This document shows, piece by piece, positions 55,274-64,000 of a DNA stretch of 64,000 bases; position 1 is the first letter of the stretch; every line of letters starts with the position of its first letter. The position numbers and the translations under genes were made by a program. The notes below the pieces were generated by a model that was not told the DNA's origin, did not search any database, and saw only the letters and a program-made list of their open reading frames with translations. This DNA is from Chloroflexi bacterium OLB14 (GTDB lineage Bacteria > Chloroflexota > Anaerolineae > Anaerolineales > Villigracilaceae), in contig LMZR01000014.1 of NCBI GenBank assembly GCA_001567105.1, positions 62,001 through 126,000 on the forward strand, read 5' to 3'.

Positions 55274-55288
55274 ATTTGTCCTTATAAA

Positions 55289-55341
55289 CGTCCCGCAGGT
55301 TTCTGTGAAAAAGTTTGTTGATTAATTAAACCTGCGGGACG
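55289..55341. repeat. CGTCCCGCAGGTTT inverted repeat
   Basis: Perfect 14-base arms CGTCCCGCAGGTTT and AAACCTGCGGGACG, 25 bases apart, lie between the DUF952 gene and the giant Chlor_Arch_YYY gene. It could act as a terminator for the latter, though it lacks a clean T-tail. Confidence 0.75.
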
Positions 55342-55348
55342 GTATATT

Positions 55349-57964
55349 TTATTTTATAACCTCATAAATTGTTGTTTCTAAATCTTGATAGACAATTTTC
55401 CAATGCACGCCTTCATATTCTTCGAATTTTGATAAACCATCAGGTAATTCAGGTAAGGGAGGATAAATATTTCTTTCTAATTGACCAACTACAATATATT
55501 TAACATCATATTTTTTCAGGAAGTTAAGGACAAGTTGAATATCGGTTGTATTATAGAACATGCTCACTTCATCTACACGCGTTTGCACTTGCGGAGCAAA
55601 TACACCGCGTTGCTGACGTTGATGCCAATTCCAACCGACTACACTGGGTAAGCCTGTATTAATTGTAAAACGCGTACACCAACGATATTCTGAACAATTG
55701 GCTTCGACAATCACAGGCGAACCGATGACATTATCTTGCATCCATCTGATGGCACGATAATCTTGACTCAAATCCATAGTTTGACCATCCCATAATTCGG
55801 AATGATTCATATATTCCATGCTATCTAATGAATGTGGTGCTTCGGGATTCATACGGTCTGCAATTTTGTCTGTAGTGCCAGTGAGTGTAAACATAAATGC
55901 ACACGCTAGCAAAATATACACACCTGTTTGATATAAGTTGCGCCATTTTGCTTTCCAAGTGAAAAGTGAATTTAATAACCAAGCAAACGCTGCTGCTGCA
56001 CTAACTGCAAACATCATCCACACTTGTAGATAAAGTTTGAAGATAGTGTTCATGCGTCCAATATCACCCACTAAGGCGATAAATTCCACTGCCATTGTAA
56101 TTGTCAGCCCTGTGCCGATTAAGAAAAGTACAAAACGTTTTGTATCAGGCAAGTCTGGGCGCAAAATCAAAATAGCAGACCATAACGCCAAAGGCAAAGC
56201 AATTAAGCCAGCACTGACTCCATCGGCAAGGAAGAAAATCATCAAAGCCACAAAACCTGCTAAGACAATTTCAATTACTAAAACATATTTTTGTAAGCCT
56301 TGTAATTTTGAAACAGGTGTAGATGCCATCCAATCACGCGTTTCCCAAATTAACCAAGCCGTGATGATGAACAAGAACAAGCCCCATTGTGTAAAGTAAG
56401 AACCTAATGGTGTACGTGAAGCATTCCAATATTGAACAGAGTTATAGGCTTGTCCCCACCAATAGGTGAATGGATAATAAAACAGTGAACTCAAAATATA
56501 TAAAAGAATCACTGAGCCAATTACTAATCCAATTTTGCCAACCAAAGCAGGGATATTAAAATAATTTTTCCACTCAAAGTTTTTATAAATCGTATATCCC
56601 ATTGCAATGGCGGCGAGTAAATAATAAGTATATAAATCCCAAGTGTTAGTTGGTTTCAATGCGCCAATGGTCAATGCGCCGATGAAGAATGTAGCCAGCC
56701 ATTCAGCACGAGTCAATTTCGCGCGCGATGAAACAAATGAAATTGACCATGCAATGATAAACAATGCCAATGGCATCACTAACATGTGAGCATGTAAGTC
56801 ACTGTATATAAATGTGAATAATGGAAATTCAGTAATTTCGTTACCAGGTCCAGGTGGGATAACACGACTCGGATTCCAATACCAATCACCGCGTCCGATA
56901 GGAAGCGCAACTTGTTCGCTAAACATTTTCCACAAGCCCTGAAACGTCCAACCCCAACGTTGAAGCATTGTTGAATCAGCAGGCACACCAGCACCTTGTA
57001 ATGCAATACGTTGAATCGAATTGAAGATAAATTGAATCGTGCCGAGATTGCCAAGCAAAATTGATAAGATAGAAGCAGATAAACCTGATACGAGTGGTAA
57101 ATTATTTTTTTCAGAATCTTGTGATTGTAAACTTGCAACTAATGAATATCCAATTCCAAACGCGCCGATGGCAACTAATGCAAACCATGTTGGCAAAATA
57201 AAATTGTATGCAATGGATGGCACAATGCCCAATAATTTTACAGGCGTGCCAGCCAACACAAAACCATAATAATAGTAATTGATGTAACCGCCTGCATACC
57301 ATGGGTCATACGCAGGGAAACTTGTGCTTTTCAACACAGCATTGAAATATGAAAAATCCATTGGGCGTTCGCCACCTTTAGCGGGATGCCATAAATCAGG
57401 ATTTCCCAAACGAATTAATAAATCAATTAAAAAGAAAGATAGGAAAATTAATTCGGCAATGACAAAAAATTTTCGATTTGAATCCCATTCTGATTTGAAT
57501 TCATCTTTACGCTTCAATATCAGACTTATGCCTGTTCCTGCTACCAAAACAAATGCTAGGCTGATAGTTAATCTGGTATAGCCGATTCCAATGGAACCAG
57601 CCATCCATGCTAACCACGCTAATAATAAAATGCCGACGATTCTGCCTAATGGATAAGCATATTGTTTCAAACCTGGTAATGCTAAGCGTGCAATGGGATA
57701 AGCACATAAACCAAGCAAGAAAATAAAGAGATACCAATAGATAACACCCAACCATGGATATTTATTTTGAATCCAATCGTAACTAAATAGTTCTGACCAT
57801 GTTCCCCCAGCCCGTTGTTTCACAAGCTGAGATTCGGGCAACATCAATGTTTTGTAATCATCAAATTGAGCAGGCGTAAGTTGCACCACTTGAGTCAAAT
57901 CTACTATGTTGAAAATAGCGGTGACTTTATCTGCATCAAAATTTTCTGATTTTTTGAAAATCAA
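55349..57964 (-). CDS. C-terminal Chlor_Arch_YYY (DUF2298) fragment of the giant gene
   Basis: 871 codons. About 14 membrane helices with the naming motif in YAGGYINYYYYGFVLAG near residue 230, YSDLHAHMLVMPLAL near 390 (the same Asp-Leu-His-x-His as in the 52404 gene), and a soluble end with YRAIRWMQDNVIGSPVIVEA and KYIVVGQLERNIYPP. It starts at an internal TTG; the real frame continues upstream to the break at 58125-58129. It is a paralogue of the protein at 52404-54890. Confidence 0.88.
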   Translation of the reverse strand: MIFKKSENFDADKVTAIFNIVDLTQVVQLTPAQFDDYKTLMLPESQLVKQRAGGTWSELFSYDWIQNKYPWLGVIYWYLFIFLLGLCAYPIARLALPGLKQYAYPLGRIVGILLLAWLAWMAGSIGIGYTRLTISLAFVLVAGTGISLILKRKDEFKSEWDSNRKFFVIAELIFLSFFLIDLLIRLGNPDLWHPAKGGERPMDFSYFNAVLKSTSFPAYDPWYAGGYINYYYYGFVLAGTPVKLLGIVPSIAYNFILPTWFALVAIGAFGIGYSLVASLQSQDSEKNNLPLVSGLSASILSILLGNLGTIQFIFNSIQRIALQGAGVPADSTMLQRWGWTFQGLWKMFSEQVALPIGRGDWYWNPSRVIPPGPGNEITEFPLFTFIYSDLHAHMLVMPLALFIIAWSISFVSSRAKLTRAEWLATFFIGALTIGALKPTNTWDLYTYYLLAAIAMGYTIYKNFEWKNYFNIPALVGKIGLVIGSVILLYILSSLFYYPFTYWWGQAYNSVQYWNASRTPLGSYFTQWGLFLFIITAWLIWETRDWMASTPVSKLQGLQKYVLVIEIVLAGFVALMIFFLADGVSAGLIALPLALWSAILILRPDLPDTKRFVLFLIGTGLTITMAVEFIALVGDIGRMNTIFKLYLQVWMMFAVSAAAAFAWLLNSLFTWKAKWRNLYQTGVYILLACAFMFTLTGTTDKIADRMNPEAPHSLDSMEYMNHSELWDGQTMDLSQDYRAIRWMQDNVIGSPVIVEANCSEYRWCTRFTINTGLPSVVGWNWHQRQQRGVFAPQVQTRVDEVSMFYNTTDIQLVLNFLKKYDVKYIVVGQLERNIYPPLPELPDGLSKFEEYEGVHWKIVYQDLETTIYEVIK

Positions 57965-58091
57965 AACTTTAGGATGATCATAAAATGTAAAGGCTTCTTC
58001 GGCGGCTTGGTCGTTGATGACGATGTTGCCAAGTGTAGGATATGACTCAAAGACTGCTACAAGGTCAAAACCTAAATTGCCTTTATATGTA

Positions 58092-58907
58092 TCAGGTTGA
58101 GCAATGCGATAACATTCGATAATATTTTTGGTCTGTTGGGCAACCGATCAATTCTCGATAATATAAAGTGGTCAATGGATAACGCTCAGGTAAGCGAGTG
58201 ATTTGCCCATATTGATGATTGGTTGGAATCACAATGTAATCGGACTTGGAAAGAATATCTGTAAAGCGAATTACTTTATTAGCATCATCTGGCCAGTAGA
58301 CTTGTAGGGTTAAATCCTCATTGCTATATAAACCACCAAAGCCATCGTAAAAATCTACACGAAAAGGTAAAGTGAAATCATAATCAGTTTCGTTGGCAAT
58401 GGCAGAGCCTGAAATTGATAAACCAGTGCCCGTTGTTTCGATTTTTATAATGTATTGTTGTTCTGTTAAAAGTGGGATAGGTGTATTGAGTTGAAATGTT
58501 AGCGGAATGCCTCGGCGGTCTGTGGCTGAAGTTGAATCTAAAGTTGCCGAAGCATGAGCCAACTCTAAGTCAGGTTGTGAGGCGGAATATAAAGTCAGGT
58601 TAATCTTGCTAGGTAAGCCAGAATCGTCGCGCGCATATCCAAAGGTGATTTCATCTAATGTGCCTGTGGCATGTGCGGTGAAACTTAATAAGTATGGGTC
58701 GCTGGGGGCGATGATGAAGCCAGGTGAGATGGGCAGTGGTTGAGTGTAAACGGTTTGGTCGTCTTGTTGAATGTTGAGGTTTACACCTGCAGGGATATTT
58801 TGAAAAATCCAGCGTGAGGCGGCAATGCGTGTTTCATTTCTTAAATAAATACTTTGAAATGCAAATGCCCAAATGATGGTGAGGATGAGGACAGTTGCGC
58901 CAATCAA
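58092..58907 (-). CDS. Middle fragment of the giant gene: membrane helix plus beta-rich outer domain
   Basis: 271 codons. One membrane helix (GATVLILTIIWAFAFQ) precedes a beta-sheet-rich region of about 230 residues with repeated Thr/Ser/Asp loops (TAHATGTLDEITFGY, TLYSASQPDLELA), probably a carbohydrate-binding-like or jelly-roll module outside the cell. It ends with RYPLTTLYYRELIG just before the second break. Confidence 0.75.
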   Translation of the reverse strand: MIGATVLILTIIWAFAFQSIYLRNETRIAASRWIFQNIPAGVNLNIQQDDQTVYTQPLPISPGFIIAPSDPYLLSFTAHATGTLDEITFGYARDDSGLPSKINLTLYSASQPDLELAHASATLDSTSATDRRGIPLTFQLNTPIPLLTEQQYIIKIETTGTGLSISGSAIANETDYDFTLPFRVDFYDGFGGLYSNEDLTLQVYWPDDANKVIRFTDILSKSDYIVIPTNHQYGQITRLPERYPLTTLYYRELIGCPTDQKYYRMLSHCST

Positions 58908-60267
58908 AAAATGTTGTAGCGCGTAACACGTAATTCGTGAAGCGTAATTTGTAATTTGTAATTGGTAATTGAAATAAAATCCAACCTGCCATCATACATA
59001 ACAATGGATAGATGGGAAGTTGATAACGCATAGTGGCATTGAATTGCATAGATTGCCATGTGAAGTAAAACGCCGTCCAACCCCATAAAAGTAAATGTTG
59101 ATATTCTTTGTCTTTGATAATGCGCCATGCCATGAATAGAAAACCTATCCATGCTAATATGCCCAGTGGTAAACCTAAGCCCCATGTTGTTAAATTTTCA
59201 AATGAAAATAAATGCGAGCGTCTTGCCCATTGTAAGTTCCACGGCAAATCGGCTTTACCAGAGGCTTGTGCTTGTAATTCTTTTAGATTTGCAATCCATT
59301 GTTCATTGAAGCCAATACCGTCAAAAGCGTAAGGTTGGAAGATTCTAAATGAAATGATAGTTGCTAAGCCACCGGTAATTAATAAAATAGTAATCAGTAA
59401 CCAGTAATCAGTGGTTAGTTTTTTTTCTTTATCATAGATTAAATATCGAACAAAAAATGCAAAAGGTAAAACAATGGCTAATGTAGCGGCATTGATTTTT
59501 GAAGCCATTGCCATGCCAAGTGCCAAGCCGAAACCGATAGTTAAAAAGAAAAGAGGATTTTTGATAAGGTGTATTACGTAATGCGTGAGGCGTGAGGCGT
59601 GGTTAGTAATTGGTAATTGGGGATTGATAGATTGAGAATCTTGCTCGTGCGATTCTCTTTCCTCTTTTATCTTTCCTTCTTCGTCACTTTCAACTTTCCA
59701 ATTTCTACTTTTTATAATACTCACCGCAAACCATAACGTCAATGTCATAAACATTAATACAAACGTATCGGCTGTGAAGAAATGTGCTTGTTGAATTTGT
59801 AAAACTGCAAACGAAGAAAATGCCGCCGCAAACAAACCAGTTTTTGAACCATATAACTTAGAGGCAATTAAATACAAAATAAAAACTGTTATCAAATCTG
59901 CAATGGCAGAAAGTTGACGGGCAAAATATTTTGTATTGGTAATATCATCTTGAAAGGCTTCCAGCAATACACGTGTCAAAGTCATGGGCAAGTTGCCATA
60001 GACAAAGAAGCCATGTCCGCGCACATAGGGGTTTAATGTGGAGGTAGTCGAATCAAAATATTCACCAATCGTCATCCAACGCTGTTGGTCAACAGGGCAA
60101 GCGTCAATTGGCAATGTTTCATCAATACAAGTTTTTGCTCTTAAATTATCCAACACACCCGACAAGAACAATTCGTCGGGATGTTGGTGTTGTCCTTCAC
60201 CCCAGTTGTAACCAGCAATGCGTAAATAGCCCGCCACAATTAAGACGAAGATCAAAATTAAAATCAT
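58834..60267 (-). CDS. N-terminal PMT/GT39-like fragment of the giant gene
   Basis: 477 codons. The first outer loop is GYNWGEGQHQHPDELFLSGV, with the acidic Asp-Glu pair typical of PMT/ArnT-type GT-C enzymes, which use polyprenyl-phosphate sugars. About ten helices follow. A hydrophilic insert at ~185-230 (ESHEQDSQSINPQLPITNHA) and the segment LPITNYKLRFTNYVLRA near residue 440 come from tandem repeats. The last ~26 residues are out of frame after the A6 run at 58906-58911. Confidence 0.82.
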   Translation of the reverse strand: MILILIFVLIVAGYLRIAGYNWGEGQHQHPDELFLSGVLDNLRAKTCIDETLPIDACPVDQQRWMTIGEYFDSTTSTLNPYVRGHGFFVYGNLPMTLTRVLLEAFQDDITNTKYFARQLSAIADLITVFILYLIASKLYGSKTGLFAAAFSSFAVLQIQQAHFFTADTFVLMFMTLTLWFAVSIIKSRNWKVESDEEGKIKEERESHEQDSQSINPQLPITNHASRLTHYVIHLIKNPLFFLTIGFGLALGMAMASKINAATLAIVLPFAFFVRYLIYDKEKKLTTDYWLLITILLITGGLATIISFRIFQPYAFDGIGFNEQWIANLKELQAQASGKADLPWNLQWARRSHLFSFENLTTWGLGLPLGILAWIGFLFMAWRIIKDKEYQHLLLWGWTAFYFTWQSMQFNATMRYQLPIYPLLCMMAGWILFQLPITNYKLRFTNYVLRATTFFDWRNCPHPHHHLGICISKYLFKK

Positions 60268-60304
60268 AAAGCCAAGAATGTTTTTCTGTTTTTCATAAAA
60301 TATA

Positions 60305-60410
60305 AAAACCTAACAGGTTTAATTTTGTAGTTATCCAATCAAAACTTATAGGTTTCAAATATTTCTTAATAGACTAAGATGCTTTGAAAACCTGTCAGGT
60401 TTAGGTTTAT
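60305..60410. repeat. AAACCT-AGGTTT hairpin pair
   Basis: Two small palindromes, AAACCTAACAGGTTTA (60306-60321) and AAACCTGTCAGGTTTA (60388-60403), with related sequence lie between two GT-C genes. They may serve as weak terminators. Confidence 0.55.
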
Positions 60411-62581
60411 TCCTCAACTAAAAAGATAAAAAAATCTTTATTCTCAAACGATGAAGTATATCGGCTAAGTTTGCCATTCGGGTAGAGTTGCTTAAGAATT
60501 TTCTCAGTTTCTGCATCTTCATGCCAATAAATAAACATCTTAGGAGCAGGGTATTTCAAACTTTCAGACAAATTCTCCGGGAAAAGTGCAAAGTCGCGGT
60601 TTGGAACCCCAGCCCAAACACCAGGCAGACGCGTATCTACCCAAAATGGAAATGGCACAACCCAAACTGTATCTGTTTGCCCATATTTATTTTCAAAATC
60701 TCTAATCACCTGCCCCATTTCAGATGTGTTCCATGCTTGTCTAGCATATTGTGCATAAAATTGGCGAAAAACCAAATCATAATTTGAATAAGCTGATGCA
60801 AAGAATAAAACACCCGTTAATCCATACGCCATCATTTGGCGCTTCGCACTTGACCCAAAACTGGTGACTAGACCTTCAAGCGCCAGCGCACTGATTAATA
60901 TAACCGTGACCGATGCTCCGCCCGCTCGATTCATAGCTGGGTTTTCACCAGGGTATGCCAATGAAAGCACAGAAGGCATAATTAGAATCGGCACAGAGAC
61001 TAATAAAAGTAAATCGCGCCAATCTCGTTGACGGATATAACGCACAATCAATAAAACAACACCAAGTAAAAATAATGCAGCGCTAATTACATCTAACGCA
61101 GGGCGGTGTGTAACTGAGTTCACCCAAATTTCACCATCATCCCAGTTGAACATTAACAAGCCGTTGTATAAATTTGAAGTGAAAATTTCCCAAGCAGGCT
61201 CTGGCAGTGGAGTTACACTGCCTAAACGCGAAAACGCACGATACCCAAATCTATCAGGGCGGGAGATCCAATATCGCATTAATGGTGCAAATATAAATAA
61301 AGATATGATGACTATAATCAAAAACCACCAAAAAGTTTGGAGGCGTTGTTCTTTAGATTTTAAATGCAAAAAATATAATATAAATACCACAATCACAAAA
61401 ATTGGCATGATGCGAAAAGGGCTATAACCATGTAATCCTAACCCTAGAAAAATTCCCGCCCAGATAAAATCGTTACGATTATGGGTACGCATACCCCGTG
61501 TAAGATAAAAAAGTGTAGGTGCTACAAACAAGGGATACAGCGGAAAACGTAAGCCAATTCTCGAAATAATATTGGGCCAAGTTGCAATGCCAAACAAAAA
61601 TATAGCAAACATAGCCACGCGTTGATTGCCATATTCTTTACCAAGTAAATATATGAATGGAAGTGTCAGGATGCCCAGTAAAGCCGTACCAAGTTTGAGG
61701 CTAAAAAATGAATAGCCTGTATCAAAAATCTTGACGATGAGCCAAGTCCAATAAAACTGAATGGCTTCACGGCCTGTATTGCGTTCAAAGAAAACAGCGG
61801 TTTTCCCTTGTGAAAGTTCGTAAACATCTAATATTTTTTCAGCATGGTCACTAAACGGTTCAATTGGAACAGTATCTAGCTGATATAAACGATAAAAACC
61901 TGCCACAGCAAAAATCAACACAATTAAAATTCGTGTCATCCATTTGATGGCACTTTCATCCAGAGAAATATATACGCCGCCAAATTTAATCTCTTTGCGT
62001 ATATTGCTTGAATTTGTTTCAGTTATTATTTTAGGATTCTGCGCCCATAAACTCACTACCAAAAAAATAATAGATAAAATCCATAGCAGTGTATTGAACC
62101 ATGTAAACAAAGTGTCTTTGAAACTATAAAAAGAAATGGCTGCACAAATAACCGAAGCAATTAATGGGAATAACTTTGCCGTAAGCGGATCTTGCATTTG
62201 TATAATAGCAGGCAAAGTAGGTAAGTGCCATTGTTCCTTACGATATGACCAAATAACCAAGCCAAACGCTGCTAAATAAAAAATAATTGATAACATGCTT
62301 TGGCGTTGTGGAGGTTCTACCCATGCTTGAGCAATCAATGCACATACCAAAGCAAATAACGCCAGCCATGGAAAGCTTCTAGAACGTGTTGGCTCAATTA
62401 CTTCTTCAACAACATGTTCATGCACATCATGCCTAAGGCTTTGATTCATTTCCTCGCGCTTACGCGCATCCCACAAAGAGCGGATGAAGGTAGAAAAAGA
62501 TTTCCAATCTTTAGTGACTGATTTATACAAGTCTAATACTGTTGGTTCTTGCTCGGGGGGAAGGTTAGTGTTTTGTTCCAT
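60407..62581 (-). CDS. GT-C membrane glycosyltransferase (ArnT/PMT-like)
   Basis: The protein has 724 residues. A soluble cytoplasmic N-terminus (~1-70) precedes two pairs of helices, then the GT-C core starting near residue 215. The acidic outer loop PIEPFSDHAEKILDVYEL carries the candidate catalytic Asp. A second loop (NTGREAIQFYWTW) and RIGLRFPLYPLFVAPTL follow. The C-terminal ~100 residues are soluble and outside. It probably transfers sugar from a polyprenyl-phosphate donor to an envelope acceptor. Confidence 0.82.
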   Translation of the reverse strand: MEQNTNLPPEQEPTVLDLYKSVTKDWKSFSTFIRSLWDARKREEMNQSLRHDVHEHVVEEVIEPTRSRSFPWLALFALVCALIAQAWVEPPQRQSMLSIIFYLAAFGLVIWSYRKEQWHLPTLPAIIQMQDPLTAKLFPLIASVICAAISFYSFKDTLFTWFNTLLWILSIIFLVVSLWAQNPKIITETNSSNIRKEIKFGGVYISLDESAIKWMTRILIVLIFAVAGFYRLYQLDTVPIEPFSDHAEKILDVYELSQGKTAVFFERNTGREAIQFYWTWLIVKIFDTGYSFFSLKLGTALLGILTLPFIYLLGKEYGNQRVAMFAIFLFGIATWPNIISRIGLRFPLYPLFVAPTLFYLTRGMRTHNRNDFIWAGIFLGLGLHGYSPFRIMPIFVIVVFILYFLHLKSKEQRLQTFWWFLIIVIISLFIFAPLMRYWISRPDRFGYRAFSRLGSVTPLPEPAWEIFTSNLYNGLLMFNWDDGEIWVNSVTHRPALDVISAALFLLGVVLLIVRYIRQRDWRDLLLLVSVPILIMPSVLSLAYPGENPAMNRAGGASVTVILISALALEGLVTSFGSSAKRQMMAYGLTGVLFFASAYSNYDLVFRQFYAQYARQAWNTSEMGQVIRDFENKYGQTDTVWVVPFPFWVDTRLPGVWAGVPNRDFALFPENLSESLKYPAPKMFIYWHEDAETEKILKQLYPNGKLSRYTSSFENKDFFIFLVEE

Positions 62582-62623
62582 TTTTCAGTGCGGTGGCATC
62601 GCTTAAATTTACAACATATAGAT

Positions 62624-62650
62624 TACGAATTACGGGGCGCGTAATTCGTA
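62624..62650. repeat. TACGAATTACG hairpin
   Basis: Perfect arms TACGAATTACG and CGTAATTCGTA around GGGCG, in the spacer between the GT-C gene and a methyltransferase. Confidence 0.7.
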
Positions 62651-62677
62651 GTTCACAGCGATTCTATACTATTTTTA

Positions 62678-63391
62678 TTATTTTTTCCTTGCAATCACGA
62701 TAATACTCTCACCCCACGTCATCGGCAAAAAGACAAATCCAGTAATGGCTTGCAAGCCACCGAGAGAGCCGAAAAATAATTTTTGAATTTGTGGCGGGAT
62801 GAAACGAATATATGGCACATCCCAAAAACCGTCAGAGAAAACTTTTTGCAATTCAAAGCCTGCATCTTGAATCAACTGCAACCATTCTTGCGGTTGTTTC
62901 AATGAAATATGCGTCGGGTCTTGATAACCAATCCACTTATCACCTTTCCATGGTTTTAATAACGAACCCAAATTCGGCGTTGCTAAAATCAAAATGCCAT
63001 CTTTTTCAGTCACACGTCCAATTTCATGAATGGCTTTGGCAGGGTCAGGCAAATGTTCCACAATGTGTTTGATAATCACCACATTGAAAGATGATTTTTT
63101 ATACGGCAAATCTTGTGCGGATGCAGTTTGTAAAGATGCACTACCCGCATCTTTTTTGGATTGATTCACAGCCCAATGATTCAAATCCATGCCATACGCT
63201 TCAAACCATGCCGACAGTTGCCCAACGAGATGCCCCATGCCTGAGCCTACCTCCAGCATTCGCGCTCCGCGTTTGCCATAACGTTTTGCTAACATACCAA
63301 AGAATCGGTTAGACCACCAATACATGCTGTATTTAGCAAAGGTGATATTTTTATAAGTGTGTGTGGAGAAATATTTTTCGTCGAAAGCCAT
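62678..63391 (-). CDS. Class I SAM-dependent methyltransferase
   Basis: The protein has 237 residues from ATG 63391; an upstream ATG at 63430 would encode tandem-repeat residues. Motif I is MLEVGSGMGHLVGQL, motif II is in YGMDLNHWAV, then VVIIKHIVEHLPDPAKAIHEI and GILILATPNLGS, as in Methyltransf_11/23 families. It sits with a second methyltransferase beside the glycosyltransferase genes, so glycan or lipid-linked sugar methylation is plausible. Confidence 0.88.
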   Translation of the reverse strand: MAFDEKYFSTHTYKNITFAKYSMYWWSNRFFGMLAKRYGKRGARMLEVGSGMGHLVGQLSAWFEAYGMDLNHWAVNQSKKDAGSASLQTASAQDLPYKKSSFNVVIIKHIVEHLPDPAKAIHEIGRVTEKDGILILATPNLGSLLKPWKGDKWIGYQDPTHISLKQPQEWLQLIQDAGFELQKVFSDGFWDVPYIRFIPPQIQKLFFGSLGGLQAITGFVFLPMTWGESIIVIARKK

Positions 63392-63394
63392 GTG

Positions 63395-63472
63395 ATAAGT
63401 ATACAAGTAAATAGGTAAACAAGTAATCAATGACGCATGTCTACTTGTTTACTTGTGTACTTGCCTACCTTT
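63395..63472. repeat. ACAAGTAaAc tandem repeats in inverted orientation
   Basis: AAGTATACAAGTAAATAGG and TACTTGTTTACTTGTGTAC form an array of heptamer-like units with an inverted partner about 25 bases away. It is the same family as 42998-43076. Confidence 0.65.
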
Positions 63473-64000
63473 TCCTCGCGATATAAAATGTAAACGTCCC
63501 ATCAGCAACAGGTTCGGAAGAAGCATATTTTTTGACGTAACTTTCAGTGACAGATAAATTCCATTTGGTTGGGGAAATGATCCATTTGCCAGTTAACACT
63601 TTAGCAACAACTGAAGGTAAACCAAAATAATGTCCCCATTCTAACACGCGCATAGATGCAGGAGAAAAATAATGCCACCATTTTTCAAGTGTGAAACCTG
63701 CCTTGTTTAATCTTTTTTCCCACACATCGGGTTCATCGGCGTGATGCACGCGCGAAATTTTACGAAACCAATTTTCATAAGGCTTGCCGAAAACTTTGGT
63801 CAGTGACAATGCCGAAAAATATCTAGTGTTGGGAACACAAAAATAAAATGGCGCATTGGGCTTAAGCACACGGCAAGTTTCTTTTAATACAGCATCAATG
63901 TGTGGGATATGTTCTAAAACCGAGTTACTTAATCCACTAGCGAAATAATTCGAAGGGAAAGGTGTTTGCGATCCATCTGCTTCTACCAGTGATTCATAAG
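63465..64000 (-). CDS. Class I SAM-dependent methyltransferase, C-terminal part
   Basis: The gene runs off the window end; the frame is open to base 64000. The visible part has FASGLSNSVLEHIPHIDAV and CRVLKPNAPFYFCVPNTRYF, which are motifs IV-VI of a Methyltransf_11-type enzyme. The SAM-binding motif I lies outside the window. An Arg/His-rich segment (RKISRVHHADEPDVWEKRL) and the ending FTFYIARKR follow. It is adjacent to another methyltransferase, upstream on the same strand. Confidence 0.85.
   Translation of the reverse strand, partial: YESLVEADGSQTPFPSNYFASGLSNSVLEHIPHIDAVLKETCRVLKPNAPFYFCVPNTRYFSALSLTKVFGKPYENWFRKISRVHHADEPDVWEKRLNKAGFTLEKWWHYFSPASMRVLEWGHYFGLPSVVAKVLTGKWIISPTKWNLSVTESYVKKYASSEPVADGTFTFYIARKR

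Larger units (their letters stand above)
55349..60267 (-). pseudogene. Giant GT39-Chlor_Arch_YYY membrane protein, reconstructed across two frame breaks
   Basis: Three consecutive frames form one gene of about 1,640 residues. At 58906-58911 (A6) one base too many separates the N-terminal glycosyltransferase-like part from the middle, and repair continues as FLIGATVLILTIIWAFAFQ. At 58125-58129 (T5) one base is missing, and repair reads CPTDQKNIIECYRIAQPDTY and onward into the YYY domain. Chloroflexi commonly have such double-size proteins with an N-terminal PMT-like half and a C-terminal DUF2298 half. The type marks the broken frame; I think the gene is functional in the organism. Confidence 0.82.

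Overview
The window looks like a chromosomal contig from a low-GC member of the Chloroflexota, most likely class Anaerolineae. This is inferred from gene content: two very hydrophobic membrane proteins with the 'YYY' motif of the Chlor_Arch_YYY (DUF2298) family, which is known mainly from Chloroflexi and archaea, GT-C glycosyltransferase-like proteins beside them, MarR-linked heterodimeric ABC exporters, and several dispersed intergenic palindromes. I see no tRNA, rRNA, CRISPR array, transposase or prophage. The assembly carries about eleven single-base reading-frame breaks, mostly in A/T homopolymers. I read these as long-read consensus errors rather than decay, because the sequence on both sides of each break is conserved-looking.

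Layout. 1-10 kb: the end of a magnesium/cobalt-chelatase-like VWA subunit, an FAD oxidoreductase, a proline-rich membrane protein with an SOS-like box, a lytic transglycosylase, a two-component system, a pseudouridine synthase, a cupin, a broken SpoU/TrmH methyltransferase, two tandem META lipoproteins and a SIMPL protein. 10-18 kb: kynureninase carrying an in-frame palindromic repeat, a manganese riboswitch controlling a TerC transporter, and a MarR-ABC-ABC exporter operon. 18-30 kb: HAD phosphatase, GAF/PAS histidine kinase, metallo-beta-lactamase-fold protein, zinc-type asparaginase, endonuclease III, YbaK deacylase, duplicated DinB/ClbS protein, FolK, FAH-family hydrolase, a cysteine-desulfurase-like enzyme and a GT-C protein read in frame into a YwbE domain.

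30-45 kb: HAD phosphatase with moaA, a PIN-TRAM protein, cysS, rlmB, GH1 glycosidase, a 268-residue protein with a sigma-region-4-like segment, a KimA-like potassium permease with two TrkA subunits, and a second heterodimeric ABC exporter. 45-64 kb (almost all minus strand): a DUF4332 protein, a large membrane sensor kinase with three frame breaks, PlsC-like acyltransferase, cytidylate kinase, then a glycan/envelope block with four large GT-C or Chlor_Arch_YYY proteins, a DUF952 protein and two SAM methyltransferases.

The intergenic DNA is rich in repeats: at least four palindromic families, plus short heptamer-like tandem repeats resembling cyanobacterial STRR sequences. Some of the tandem repeats have been absorbed in frame into the GT-C genes.
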